Part shown: in pieces, positions 13,101 to 28,058 of the stretch | Numbering within the stretch: the stretch's first letter is position 1 | Layout: the number at the start of each line of letters is the position of its first letter | NCBI GenBank assembly: GCA_029783825.1 | Contig: JAREIK010017949.1 | Span: forward strand, 1 to 64,000 | Length of the DNA stretch: 64,000 nucleotides | Direction: 5' to 3' | Source: Sapria himalayana | Taxonomy: Eukaryota; Streptophyta; Magnoliopsida; Malpighiales; Rafflesiaceae | Notes under the pieces: generated by a model | Databases searched by the model: none | Seen by the model: only the letters and a program-made list of their open reading frames with translations | Told to the model about the DNA's origin: nothing | Position numbers and translations under genes: made by a program

Positions 13101-15968
13101 TATATTCAAAGGTTATAACCTTGAAAAATTAGAAAAAAAACAAAAATAAATTTTTTGTTATATCATTGTTTAAATAAAACGTAGACCACTAAATGCCTAA
13201 ACAATTAAATCTATAAACTCCTAAACACAAAAGCCCCAAACACTTAAAACTTTAAACTCGTAAACCTTAAATATAATTTAAATAATTTATTTTTTATCAA
13301 AAAAAAATATAAGCTTATAAAAAGAAGCAAAAACTAAAAAACAAAAATTATTATTTGGTAATAAATTTTACTCTGATTTTGAATAATTTTAGGTTTTGCA
13401 ATTATATTTTAATTTATAACTATCATATTAATAATGACATATTAATTTATTTTTTGATAATTGATATCATATCTATCAAAAAAATTGTTTATATTTTGTT
13501 TATATTATATATAATTATAATGATTCTTTCTACTAAATATTGTATTGACATTTTTAAAAAAATTTAAAATTATTATATTTTCTAATGTTATAACCTTTGA
13601 AAATGTGAGAAAATATCAAAAATAATTTTTTTGTTATTTCATTGTTTAAATAAATCCTATAAACTAGTAAATGCCTAAACACTTAAGTCAATAACTCTGA
13701 AATCTCGAAAACCCTAAATAGATAATCATTTTAAACTGGTATACCCTAAATAATAAATAATAAATCTCAATATTATTTTTTTCATTATTATTTAAAATAT
13801 TATTTTTAATTATGTATTCGTTTATTTTTATTAAATATTAATTACAATATAAATTATGAGTTAGACAAATATAATTTATATAAATTATTTTTCATCAAAT
13901 AATATAGATAAACTTATAAAAAGAAGAAAAAATTTCAAAATAAAAATTTATTATATAGTAATATATTTTGCACTCCTTCTGAATCATTTTAGGTTTTGTA
14001 ATTATATTTAATTGATATCTATTTTATTAATAATAGATTATTAATTTATCTTTTGATCATTATTAGAATATTTATCAATAAAATTTTTTATATTTAATTT
14101 ATATAAAATATAAATTCAATATAACCACTAAATGCAAACATAGTTAAATCAGTAAACTCCTAAACCTCATAATGCCTAAATACATAAACCATTAAACCGC
14201 TATATACTACTTAATAATTAAAAATCAAATTTTTATTTCTATATATTATAATTCTAAATATTTATTTTAATTATTTATTAGTTTATTTCTATATAAATAT
14301 TTATTACAAAATAAATTATAAGTTGGAGAAATATAATTTAAATATTTTATTTTTAATCAATAAAAAAATTTAGGCTTATAAAATAAGAAAAAATTTAAAA
14401 TTAAAATCTATTATTAAGTAATATATTTTACTTTAATTTTGAATCAATTTGGGTTTTATAAATATTTTAAGTAATATCTATCTTATTATTAATAGTTTAT
14501 TAATTTAATTTTTTATCATTATTATAATATCTAGCAATAAAATTGTTTAGATTGAATTTATATGATATATAATTAATAATATTATTATAACTAAATAATA
14601 TATTTACATTTCAAAAAATGTTAAAAATAATTATATTTTCAAAGGTTATGACCTATGAAAATGAGAAAAAATTACAAATTTTTTTTTATTTTATTATTTA
14701 AATAAAACCTATAATCCACTAAATGACTTAAAACATAAATCACTAATTCCTAAATGACAAAAGCTCTAAATACTTAAATAATTAAACTGGTATACATTAA
14801 TAATAAATCATAAATTTCATTTTAATTTTTATTCAGTTTAATTTTAAATTTTTATTTTAATTATTTATCAGTTTATTTTATAGAAATATTCATTACAATA
14901 TAAATTATTAGTTAGATAGATCTAATTTAAATTAAACCAGTATACCCTAAATAATAAATAATAAAACTCATTTTTTTCATTATAATTTTAAATATTCATT
15001 TTAATTATTTATTTGTATATTTTTATATAAATATTAATTACAAAATAAATTATGAGTTAAACAAATATAATTTATATAAATTATTTTTCATTAAAAAAAA
15101 TATAGATACATTTTTATAAAGAAATTTCAAAACAAAAAATTATTATATAGTAATATATTTTGCTTTGCTTCTGAATCATTTTAGGTTATTTAATTATTTT
15201 TTAATTGATATCTATCTTAATTATAGATTATTAATTTATAATTTAATCATTATTAGAATATTTTTCAATAAAAATTTATATTGAATTTATATGATATATA
15301 AATATAAATATTATTATAACCAAATATATTATTCACTTTTGAAAAAAATTTTAAAATTATTATATTTTCAAAGATTATAACATTTCAAAATGTCAAAGAA
15401 TAAAAATAAATATTTTTTTTTCATTGTTTAAATAAAAATTATACACCACTAAAAGTCTTCGCACTTAAATCACTAATCTACAAAATCACGATACCCCTAT
15501 ATAGATAATCTTTTAAACAGGTATCCCCTAAATAATAATTAATAAATCTAATTTTTATTTGTTTTCATTATAAATAAAAAAATTTATTTTGATTGTTTAG
15601 TTTTTTATTTATATATATATATATTAATTATAAAATAAATTATGAGTTAAAAATATAATTTATTAAAAATATTTTTCATCAAAAAATAGATAAGCTAATA
15701 AAAATCATAACAAATTAAAAACAAATAATTATTATTTAGTGATATAGTTTGCTTTGCTTTTGAATCATTTTAGGATTTGATATTATATTTTAAGTAATAT
15801 CAATCTTTTTAATAATAGATTTTTAATTTATTTTTTGATAAGTATTAGAATATATATCAATAAAATTGTTTATATTGAATTTATATGATATATAATTATT
15901 ATGATTATTATAAATATATATTGTATTCACTTTTGAAAAGAAATTTAAAAATTATTATATTTTCAAAG
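10118..15968 (+). repeat. Higher-order satellite repeat, second copy with internal deletion
   Basis: The same type order as the first copy is followed: D 10118, E 10714, (F lost), G remnant, H 11542, I 11968, J 12566, K 13110, L 13588, B (core lost, barcode near 14130), C 14645, A' 15375. A deletion near 10979-10985 joins E to the end of F/start of G. Another near 14100-14120 removes the core of B. The odd spacings H-I 426 and C-A' 730 match the first copy, which supports common descent of the whole unit. Confidence 0.8.
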
Positions 15969-18900
15969 GTTATAACTTTAAAAAATGAGAAAATATCATA
16001 AAAATAAATGTTTTGTTATTTCATTTTTAAAATAAAACCTATAGATCATTAAATGCTTACTTACTTGAATCAGTAAGCTCAGAGACCCCAAAACCCCAGA
16101 ATACATAAACCTTTTAACAGCTATATATTACTTAATAAATAATAAATCTCATTTTTATTTCTATTTATTATAATTTTAAATAATCATTTTAATTATTTAT
16201 CGTTTAATTATTTAGAAATTAATTACAAAAAAAATTTGAGTGAGACAAATATTATTTAAATAATTAATTTTTAATCAATAAAAATTATAAGCTTATAAAA
16301 AGAAGGAAATATTTGAAAATTAAATATTATTATTTAGTAATATATTTTGATTTGATTTTGAATCATGTTGTGTTATGTAAATATATTTTAATTAATATTT
16401 ATATTATTAATAATAATTTATTAATTAAATCTTTCATCATTATTATACTATCTATCATTAAAATTGTTTATATTGAATTTATATGATATATAATTAGTAA
16501 TATTAATATAATTATACATGGTATTCACATTTCAAAAAATTTTAAAAATTATATTATTTTTAAAGGTTATAACCTTTGAAAATTAGATAAAATCAAAAAA
16601 AAATTATTTTTATTATATAAATAAAAACAATAAACCACTAAATGCTAAAAAACATAAATTGCTAAACTCCTAAATGACAAAACCCCTAAATTAACAACCC
16701 ATTAAACCGGTATACCATATATAATAAATCATAAATGTCATTTTAATTTGTATTCAGTATAATTTTAAATATTCATTTTAATTATTTATTAGTTTATTTT
16801 TTATAGAAATATTAATTGCAAAATAAATAAAGTGTGAGACAAATATAATTTTAATAATTTATTTGTAATCAAAAAATAAATATAAGCTTATAAAAAGAAG
16901 TAAAAATTTATATACAAAAAATTATCATTTAGTAATATATTTTACTTTGACTTTGAATCATTATAGGTTTTGCATGTATATTTTTATTGCTATTAATCTA
17001 TTTTATAATAGTTTATTAATTTATTTTTTGATCATTATTATAATATCTATCAATAAAATTACTTATATTTAATTTAAATGTCTTATAAATAATAAGATTA
17101 TTATAACTAAATATTATATTTACATTTGAAAAAAATTTAAAAATTAATATATTTTCAAAGGTTATAACCTTCAAAAATGATAAAAAATCACAAAAATAAT
17201 TTTTTTATTATTTTATTATTTAAATAAAACTTTTAAACAACTAAATGCCTAATCATTTAAATATCTAGACTCTATAACCCCAATACACCCTAAACACTCA
17301 AATCATTAAACCTATATAAACTAAATAATAAATAACAAATTTCATTTTTATTTGCATTCATTATAATTTTTAATATTCATTCTAATTATTTTTTAGTTTA
17401 TTTTTATAAAAATATTATTTACAAAATAAATAATGAGTGAGACATATAAATTAAATATATTATTTTTTAAGAAAAAAAAATAAACCTATAAAAATAAACA
17501 AAATTTCAAAAATTTAAAATTTTATTTAGAAATATAATTTACTTATATTTTGAATTATTTTGGGTTCTGCAATTATATTTTAATTAATATCTATCTTATT
17601 AATAATAGTTTATTAATTTAATTTTAGATCATTATAATATAATATATTAATAAAATTTTTCATATTAAATTTACATCAAATATAATTATTAAGATTATTA
17701 TAACTAAGTATTATATTCATATTTTAGAAAGATTAAAAAATTATTATATTTTGAAAGGTTATAACCTGTGAAAATCACGAAAATTCATAATAATAAATAT
17801 TTTGTTATTTAATTGATTAAATAAAACTTATAAACAGCTAAATGTGCACACATATAAATCAAATGACTTTTTAACACCAAAACCACAAAAAATGTAAACC
17901 ATTAAATAGGTATTCCCAAAATAATAAATCATATATCTCTTTTTTATTAGTATTCATTATAATTTTAAATATTCATTTTAATTATTTATCAATATATTTT
18001 TATAGAAATATTAATTACAAAATAAATTATTAGTGAGACAGATATAATTTAAATAATTTATTTTTCATCAAAAAATATATATGCTTATAAAATGAGTCAA
18101 AATTTTTAAAATAAAAAATTATTATTTTGTAATATATCTTATTTTGATTTTGAATCATTTTAGATTCTACAATTATATTTTAATTTATATCATCTTATTA
18201 ATACTAGTTTATTAATTTATTTATAGATCATTATTATAATATCTATTAATAAAATTAATTATATTTAGTTTACATTATAAATAATTATTAAGATTATTAT
18301 AACTAAATATTAAATTCACAATTTAAAAAATTTAAAATTATTATATTTTCAAAAGTTACAACCTTCAAAAATTAAAAAAATTCAAAAAATTAAATTTTTT
18401 GTTTTTTAATTCTTTAGATAATAACTATAAATCACTAAAGGTCTAAATGCTTAAATCACTAAACTCCTAAACTTAAAAACACCTAAATACTTAAACCATT
18501 AAACCGGTATATCTTGAATAATAAATAATAAATCTCGATTTTATTTCTATTCATTATAATTTTGAATAATTATTTTAATTATTTATTAGTTTATTATTAT
18601 AGAATTATAAATTACGAAATAAATTAGGAGTAAAAGAAATTAATTTAAATAATTTATTTATAATCACAAAAATACAATGTTATAAAAAAAGAAAAACATT
18701 AAAAAAATTATTATTAAGTAATATATTTTACTTTGATTTTGATTAAATTTAGATTTTGCAAATATATTTTAAATAATATCTATCTTATTAATAATAGTTT
18801 ATTAAATTTTTTATGATCATTATAATAATATATAGCAATGTAATTATTTATATTGAATTTAAATGACTTATAATTATTAAGATTATTATAACTAAATATT

Positions 18901-19477
18901 ATTTTTACATTTGAAAAAAAATTAAAAATTATTATATTTTCAAAGGTTATCACCTTCAAAAATTAAAAAAATAATAAAAATAAATTTTTTGTTATATCAT
19001 TGTTTAAATAAAACTTATAGACCACTAAATTCCGTAACACTTAAACCTCTAAACTCCTAAACACAAAAGCCCCTATATACTTAAACCTTTAAACTCATAA
19101 ACCTTAAATTTAATTTAATTAATTTATTTAAATATTAATTACCAAATAAATTATGAGTGATACAAATATAATTAAAAGAATTTATTTTTCATCTAAAATA
19201 TATATAAGCATATAAAAAGAAGCAAAAACTACAAAAAATAATTATTATTCAGTAATAAATTTTACTTGGATTTTGAATATTTTTAGGTTTTGCAATTATA
19301 TTTTAATTTATATCTATCAAATTAATAATAGCATATTAATTTACTTTTTGATAATTGATATCATATCTATCAATAAAATTGTTTATATTTAGTTTATATT
19401 ATATATAATTATAATGATTATTATTACTAAATATGTATTCACAATTTTAAAAAATTTAAAATTATTATATTTTCCAA
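15969..19477 (+). repeat. Higher-order satellite repeat, third copy, partial
   Basis: D 15969, E 16566, F 17160, G 17759, then J 18355 and K 18946. Types H and I are missing, with the join in the region 17930-18000. F keeps its barcode (AATCATTTAAATATCTAGAC) as in the first copy near 4505. Regular higher-order order is lost after this point. Confidence 0.75.
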
Positions 19478-22400
19478 GGTTATAACCTTTGAAGATGTGA
19501 AAAAATATCAAAAATAATTTGTGTTATTTCATTGTTTAAATAAAACCTATAAACCACTAAATGCCTAAAAACATAAAACGCTAAAGTCATAAACTAAAAA
19601 ACCTTTAAATACTTATAATATTAAACTGGTATACATTAATAATAATTCATAAATCTCATTTTAATTTTTATTCTGTATAATTTTAAATTTTTATTTTAAT
19701 TATTTTTCAGTTTATTTTTATAGAAATATTAATTACAAAATAAATTATTAGTGAGGCAGATCAAATTTAAATTAGACTGGTATACCAAATAATAATGTTT
19801 AAATCTCAATATTCTTTTTCATTATAATTGTAAATATTCATTTTAATTATTTATTTGTTTATTTTTATATAAATATTTTTTTAAAAAAAATTATGAGTTA
19901 GACAAATATAATTTATATAAATTAACTTTAATCAAAAAAATATGAATATACTTTTTAAAGGAAAAAAAATTTCATAACAAGAAATTATTATTTAGTAATA
20001 TATTTTGATTTCTTCTAAATCATTTTAGGTTTTTTATTATAGTTTAATTGATATCTCTCTTATAAATAATAGATTATTAATTTATTTTTTGATCATTATT
20101 AGAATATTTATCAATAAAATTGTTTAAATTGAATTTATATGATATATAAATAAAATGATTATTATAACTAAAGATTGAACTCGCTTTCAAAATAAATTTA
20201 AAAATTATTATATTTTGAAACGTTATAACATTTGAAAATTTCAAAAAATAATAAAAATTAATATATTTGTTATTTTAATTTTTAAATAAAACCTATAAAC
20301 TACTGAATGCATAAACACTAAAATCAGTAAACTCCTAAGGCCCGTAATGCCTATATGCATAAACCATTAAACCGCTATATGCTACTTAATAATTAAGAAA
20401 TCTAATTTTTATTTCAATTTATTATTATTTTAAATATTCATTTTAATTATTTATTAGTTTATTTTTATAGAAATATTTATTACAAAATAAATTATGAATG
20501 CGACAAATATAATTTAAATAATTTAATTTTTATCAAAAAAAAAATATATGCTTATAAAAGAAGTTAAAATTTAAAAATTAAAAATTATTATCCGGTATTA
20601 TTTTTTACTTTAATTTTGAATCAATTTCGGGTTTGTAAATATTTTTTAATTAATATCCATCTTATTATTAATAGTTTATTAATTTAATTTTTGATCATTA
20701 TTATAATATCTATCAATAAAATATTTATATTGAATTAATATGATCTATAATTATTAAAATTTTATAACTAAATATTGTATTCACATTTCAAAAAATTTTA
20801 AATATTATAATATTTTCAAAGGTTATAACCTATGAAAATGAGAAAAAATTACAAATTTCTTTTTGTTATTTTATTGTTTTAAGAAAACCTATAAACCACT
20901 AAAAGCCTAAAAACATAAATCGCTAAACTCCAAAACAACAAAACTTCTAAATACTTAAACTATTAAATTGGTATACATTAATAATAAATCATAAATCTCA
21001 TTTTAATTTTTATTAAGTATAATTTTAAATTTTTATTTTAATTATTTATCAGTTTATTTTTATAGAAATATTAATTACAAAAAAAATTAATAGTGAGACA
21101 AGTCTATTTTAAATAATTTATTTTTTATCAAGAAAAATATATATGCTTATAAAAAAGGCAAAATTTTTAAAACAAAAATTTATTATTTTGTAATATATTT
21201 TATTATTATTTTGAATCATTTTAATTTTTGCAATTATATTTTAATTTATATTATTCTTATTAATAATAGTTTATTAATTTTTTATTGATCATTATTATAA
21301 TATCTATTAATAAAATTATTTATATTGAGTTTACATTATATATAATTATTAAGAATATTATAATTAAATATTATATTAACATTTAAATAAAATTAAAAAT
21401 TATTATATTTTCAAAGGTTATAAACTTCAAAAATTAAAAAAAAAATTTAAAAATTTAATTTTTTATTTTTTCATTCTTTAAATAAAAACTATAAATCACT
21501 AAAGGCCTAAACACTTATATCACTAAACCCAAAAACACCTAAATACTTAAACCATTAAACTAGTTTATCCCTAATAATAAATATTAAATCTCAATTTTAT
21601 TTGTATTCATTATAATTTTAAATATTCATTTTAATTATTTATTAGTTTATTTTTATAGAATTATAAATTAAAAATAAATTATGTGGAAGAGAAATATAAT
21701 TTAAATAATTTACTTTTAATAACAAAAATTTAAACTTATAAAAAGAAGCAAAACATCAAAAAAGTTATTATTTAGTATTATATTTTACTTTGATTTTGAA
21801 TAAATTTATTTTTTGCAAATATATTTTAAAAAATATCTATCTTATTAATAATAATTTATTAATTTATTTTTTGATCTTTAATATAATATCTATCAATATT
21901 ATTGTTTATATTGAATTAATATGATATATATAATTATTAAGATTATCATAACTAAATATATTATTAACATATAAAAAAATTTAAAAATTATTTTATTTTC
22001 AAAGGTTATAACCTTCAAAAATGAGAAAAAATAACAAAAATAAATTTTTTGTTATATCATTGTTTAAATAAAACTAATAAACCATTAAAAGCCTAAATAC
22101 ATAAATCTCTAAACTCCTAAACCCGAAGCCCCTAAATACCTAAACCTTTAAACACATAAACCTTAAATATAATTTAAATAATTAATAGAAATATTAATTA
22201 CAAAATAAATTATGAGTGATACAAATATAATTTAAATAATATATTTTTCATCAAAAAAATATAAAGCATATAAAATGATGCAAATACTACAAATAATTTT
22301 TATTTACTAATAAATTTTACTTTGATTTTGAATCATTTTAGGTTTTTTAATTATATTTTAATTTATATCTATCATATTAATTATAGTTTATTAATTTATT

Positions 22401-25118
22401 TTTTGATAATTGTTATAATATGTATCAATAAAATTGTTTATATTTATTTTATATTATATATAGTTATAATAATTATTATTACTAAATATTTATTCACATT
22501 TTTAAAAAATTTTAAAATTATTATATTTTCAAATGTTATGCCATTTTAAATTTTGACAAAATATCAAAAATTATTTTTTTGTTATTTCATTATTTAGATA
22601 AAAGCTATAAACCATTAAATGCCTAAATACTTAAATCAATAACTTCTAAATCTCGAAAACCTTAAATAGATAAATTTTTTTAAAACGCATATCCTAAATA
22701 ATAAATAATAAATCTCATTTTTATTTTTCATTATAATTTTGAATATTCATTTTTCTTATTTATATGTTTATTTTTATAAAAATTTTAAATACAAAATAAA
22801 TTATAAGTTAGAAAAATATAATTTATATAAATAATTTTTCAACAAAAAAAATATAAATAAACTTATTAAAAGAAGAAAAAAATTAAAAACAAAAAATTAT
22901 TATATAGTAATATATTTTACTTTTTTTCTGAATCATTTTAGGTTTTGTAATTATATTTTAAATGATATCTAACTTATAATAAATTATTAATTTATTTTTT
23001 GATCATTATTAGAATATTTATCAATAAATATATTTATATTTAATTTATATGATATAAAGTTAATAATTATTATAACTAAATATTGTATTCACTTTTGAAA
23101 AAATATTTTATAAACTTTGAACATGTGAAAAACAAAAAAAAATATTTTTTTTATTATTTCATCGTTTAAATAAAACCTATAAATCACAAAATGCTAAAAT
23201 ACTTAAATCACTAAACTACAAAATCCCGATACCCCTATATAGATAATCGTTTAAAAATGTATCCCCTAAATAATAATTAATAAATCTCATTTTTATTTGT
23301 TTTCATTTTAATTAAAAAAATTCATTTTGATTGTTTAGTTTTTTATTTATATATGTATATTAATTATAAAATAAATTATGATTTAAAAATATAATTTATA
23401 ATAATTATTTTTCATCAAAAAATAGATAAGCTTATAAAAAGAATAAAAATTTAAAAACAAATAATTATTATTAAGTAATATATTTTGGTTTGCTTTTGAA
23501 TCATTTTAGGTTTTGATATTATATTTTAAGTAATATTAATCTTATTCATAATCGATTTTAAATTTATTTTTTGATAATTATTAGAATATCTATAAATAAA
23601 ATTGTTTATATTTAATTTATATGATATATAATTATTATGATTATTATAAATAAATATTTATTCACTTTGCAAAAAATTTATAAATTATTATATTTTCAAA
23701 GGTTATAAACTTTGAAAATATCAAAAAATTTAATAAAAATAATTTTTTTTATTTTTTTTCTTAAATAAAACCTATAAACCACTAAATGCATACACAGTTA
23801 AATCAGTAAACTCTAAACCCCGTAATGCCTAAATACATAAACCAATAAACTACTTTATACTACTTAATAATTAATAAATCTAATTTTTATTTCTATTTCT
23901 TATAATTTTAATTATTCATTTTAATTATTTATTCGTTTATTTTTATTGAAATATTTATTACAAAATAAAGTATGAGTGCGACAAATATTATTTAATTAAT
24001 TTATTTTTAATAAAAAAAATATACGGTTCTAAAAGAAGTAAAATTTTAAAATTAAAAATTATTATTCAGTAATATATTTTTCTTTAATTTTGAATCAATT
24101 TGGGTTTTCTAAATATTGTTTAATTAATATCCATCTTATTATTAATTATTTATTAATTTAATTTTTGATCATTATTATAATATCTATAAATAAAATTGTT
24201 TATATTGAATTTATATGATATATAATTATTAATAATATTAAAACTAAATATTGTAATCACATTTCAAAAAATTTTAAATATTATTATATTTTCAAAGGTA
24301 TAACCTATGAAAATGATAAGAAATTATAGAAATTTCTTTTGTTATTTTATTTTTTTATATAAAACCTATAAACCACTAAAAGTCTAAAAACATAAATCGC
24401 TAAACTCCTAACGACAAAACCTCTAAATACTTAAACTATTAAACTGGTATACAATAATAATAAATCTTAAATCTCATTTTAATTTTTAATCAATATAATT
24501 TTAAATTTTTATTTTAATTATTTATCAGTTTATTTTTATAGAAATATTAATTAAAAAATAAATTATTAGTGAAACGGATCTAATTTAAATTTAACCGGTA
24601 TCCCTAAATAATAAATAATAAATCTTATTTTTTTTCATTATAATTTTAAATATTCATTTTAATTATTTATTTGTTTATTTATATATAAATATTAATTACA
24701 AAATAAATTATGAGTTAGACAAATATAATTTACATAAATTATTTTTCATTAAAAAAATATAGATAAACTTATTAAAAGATGAAAAAATTCAAAAACAAAA
24801 AATTATTATATAGTAATATATTTTTCTTTGCTTCTGAATCATTTTAAGTTTTGTAATTATATTTTAATTAATATCTATCTTATTATTAATGGATTATTAA
24901 TTTATTTTTTGATTATGATTAGAATATTTATCAAAAAATTATTTATATTGAATTTATATAATATATAAATATAATGATTAGTATACTAAATATTGTATTC
25001 ACATTTCAAAAAAATTTAAAAATAATTATATTTTCAAAGGTTATAACCTTTGAAAATATCAAAAAATAATAAAAATAATTTTTTTTTTATTTTATTTTTT
25101 AAATAAACCTATAAACCA
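19478..25118 (+). repeat. Satellite array, + orientation, shuffled monomer order
   Basis: Reading the barcodes gives an L/C chimera (core 19478), B 20222, C 20820, J 21416, K 22005, L 22534, A' (about 23110), B 23700, C (about 24297) and B 25038. Fused short monomers recur near 19760 and 24590. The same monomer types appear as in the regular units, but in a rearranged order, as expected from repeated unequal exchange. No gene is supported; the open frame 22322-22549 is the satellite reading FRFFNYIL-like that recurs with stops elsewhere. Confidence 0.75.
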
Positions 25119-25126
25119 CTAAATGC
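25119..25126 (+). repeat. Target site duplication, hAT element 1, left
   Basis: CTAAATGC here is repeated at 28076-28083 directly outside the element. Eight base pairs is the usual hAT target duplication. Confidence 0.85.
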
Positions 25127-25143
25127 TAAGGGTGCTCATGGGA
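25127..25143 (+). repeat. Left terminal inverted repeat, hAT element 1
   Basis: TAAGGGTGCTCATGGGA matches the reverse complement of the right end (28059-28075) at all but two positions. It starts with the TAGGG-like end usual for this superfamily. Confidence 0.85.
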
Positions 25144-25887
25144 TGAAATAGGATGGGGATTACAAATCCCCAGTCCCTTCCCACAGTTCTGAGATTTTTT
25201 TTTTGAAGATCCAGACCCATCCCATAGGTTGAAAATATCGGGATGGGACGTAGATCAGGGATTTTGGGTAGGAGCAAACAGTTCCGGGACGGAATTGAGT
25301 TCGGACATTTTTTTCAATTTATTTTCTTCAAATTGGCCAAGTTAGTTCATCGAAACCTTTTGTTGTACCATTTATCATTCCATAGTTATGTATCTTTCTA
25401 ACTCAAATTGGGCCAATTTTGTTTTGTCAAATATGCTAAATACCGCAAACGAGTTCCATTACATTGTCAAAAGCATTGATGTGCAGAAAAGGATAGAAAT
25501 GTTAAATAGAACGGGAATGAGTTGTGTGCTTAATTTGGTTCTGTTTTGTCACAAGTTGGCTTTGTTCAGGCGAGTGAAAGTTAACCATAATAGCAATACT
25601 ATATTTTTTAAACAATTACTTAAGATATTAAGGAATAGCTAAAGATGACCACAAACATTGGTAGGAGTAATTACTACTTAAGTAATTCTAAAATTAGGCT
25701 GCCTAATATAACAAAAAAAAAATACAACTAATAACAACCATCATAATTATCATTTCAAAGGCCCATCCCGGAATAGCAACGAAAATCCAAACCCAATTAC
25801 TTATCTCTTCTACAACTCCTCACTTTTCTTTCTCCACTATAGAAGGACAACCAAAGATGAATACGTGTTAATTATGCAGACATAATG
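25144..25887. other. hAT element 1, non-coding subterminal and 3' region
   Basis: This stretch carries GC-richer direct and inverted words (CCCATCCC, GGGATGGGACG, CCGGGACGG) up to about 25300, then plain AT-rich sequence. A + strand frame at 25388-25642 has a partly open counterpart in copy 2 (39813-40106). It lies antisense and downstream of the transposase and shows no known domain, so I treat it as non-coding. Confidence 0.6.
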
Positions 25888-27490
25888 CTAAGTGTACTTA
25901 ACCTTGATATATTTGAGCTTATATCTATGATCCAACACTGCTACTACAAAAAGCATAATATTTGTTGACTGAAGTGAACCCAAATATTTGTTGAATTTAT
26001 GCCTCATTTTCATACCCATTTCAGACACCATTGTATCTCTACTATTTTCACAAAGCTCAATTTTTTTTCAAAATTCGAATAATCTCAGGAAAATAAACAC
26101 TAGAGGTAGAATATTATGAGCCAGAGAATTTACAAGTTACCTCATAAAAAGTTTTCAAGAAACAACCCAAATTTTTGGCATTTGTTCAGTCTCTCTCGGT
26201 AGGAACGTTTGAACCAAACTCCTTCAAAAACCTTTTGTCTATGTCCTCCAACTTATCAAATTCTTTTTGATATTTTATATCAGTTTGTAGCATCAAATAA
26301 GTTGAATTCCATCTTGTAGGACAATCTAATTGCAATGAAGATCCATATGTCAAGTTTCCTTCTTCAACACATAACTTAAACATATCTAATCTTTCAGGAC
26401 TGCTCCTCACATATTTTACGACACCTCTAATTTTTTGAATAGCACCCTCAACTACTGCAATGCCATCTCTGACAATTAAGTTTAGGATATGAAACAACAT
26501 CTCATATGAAAATGCTCGCCTCTCAAAGGTACAACACTTTTCTTCACAAGCCTTTTTTTCAATTGTTCAACTGCAACATCATTATTTGATTCATTCTCAA
26601 CAGTACTGAACATCAAATTTTTTCAAACCTCATTCATTCATGCAAAACTCAATAGAATTTATAAAATTAACTCCATAATGACTTTTAATTACACAAAAGT
26701 TCAAAATCCTTTTATGCATATTCCATTGAGAATCAATCTAATGAACAATCAAACATATATAAGACAAATTTTGAATGCTAGTCCAAGTGTCAGTAGTCAA
26801 TGAAACTCTACAATAATGAGATGATATGCTATCAAATAATTTCTTCTTTTCCTTCACAAACAAAGAAAAACAATCCCTCAACATAGAGTTCCTAGATGGA
26901 ATTTTAAATTGAGGCACACTAACTTCCCAAAACTCCTTAAACTCATCCCTCTCAACAAAACAAAAAGGCAATTCATCTTTTATGATCATTTTCATCAAAG
27001 CATCCCTAACTTGTTGTTCATCAAATTGCCAACAAGTTAATTTGTTATCCTCTGAACTAGTACCTTTAGTGAAACTCAAGAAAGATTGTGACTTGTCTTT
27101 ACCTTTGTGAGCTTCTATTAATTATTTTTTGTGTGGAAATTTCTACAAATCTTTCTAAAGTATTTCCATAAACCTGAAGTACCTTGATCACTTTTTGCCA
27201 TGTATTCTTTCCTACACCATATACAAGTTGCCCTACCAGTTTCATTTCCCTCTGAATCAACTAATATCTCATAAGTTTCCCAAACAGTAGACTATACTTT
27301 TTATGAGCTTGAGTTTGATATGTACCTTGACTTTTTTTACAATTGAAATTGAAGAACCTGCGGTAACAATAGGAGGGTTCGTGAAAGGATGATGATTGGA
27401 TTTACTAGTACTTTGATCATTAGAAATGTGATCATCTTGAATTTATTATATTTTTAGTTTACCACTGGATTGTGCCTTCTGCATTGCCAT
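25888..27490 (-). pseudogene. hAT transposase (BED zinc finger, RICESLEEPER-like), broken and C-terminally deleted
   Basis: The minus strand codes for recognisable pieces of a plant hAT transposase. An N-terminal start at 27490 meets two stop codons at codons 15-16. A BED-finger region (27160-27310) keeps the pair C-x2-C (TCIWC) but has Tyr where His is expected. The stretch 27079-26738 carries LTTDTWTSIQNLSYICL, holding the first catalytic Asp, and stops just after. The stretch 26500-26186 carries HILNLIVRDGI, LDCPTRWNSTYLML and NVPTERD. A DHRYKLKY motif (DPRYKL in relatives) lies at about 25900-25925 followed by an in-frame TAG. The dimerisation domain is missing because of the internal deletion. 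No function is expected. Confidence 0.88.
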
Positions 27491-28058
27491 TAATTAATAT
27501 GATATGATAAGCATAAATACATATACATATTTCAAATAAGCAAGCTCTACAAAACTGACTATAACACATCCGGCCAACTCATCGGCTCAACCAAAACACC
27601 ACACCCAATACTCACAAAACTGACTGAGACACATAATAATAATAATTAATCACTCAATTCTCATCAGAAAAACAAACACAACAGGCTGGTGGCATCTGAG
27701 ACATGGTGGAGGCAACCATAGTACCGATGGACAAGGGCTGGACCTAACTGAACACTGTTGGAATGGCGTGAGGTGGCCTAGAACTCTTTGGAACTGCAAT
27801 AGCTCCATTGGAATTGGATGGGCAGTAGCAAAATTGGTGGCATCTTCATGTTAATATTATTATATAATATATATTCCTGGTTTTTAGTATAGGTTTTTTA
27901 GGACGATATGGTTCTCGAGATGGATATTGCTTAAGATCCAAGCACCATCCCAAAAGAAAAAATACGTGACAGAACCGGACGGGAAAAGTCAAAGTCAACG
28001 GATTTTCTTAGTCCGATTCTTTCGGACAAGGCTTCGGGTAGGGTGGCGAATCTCCGAG

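Noticed and set aside
3224..15968. A CRISPR-like array of repeats and spacers
   Set aside because: Repeats are 590-bp-class diverged monomers with 28-bp dyads about 600 bp apart, with no cas genes and clear plant transposons nearby.
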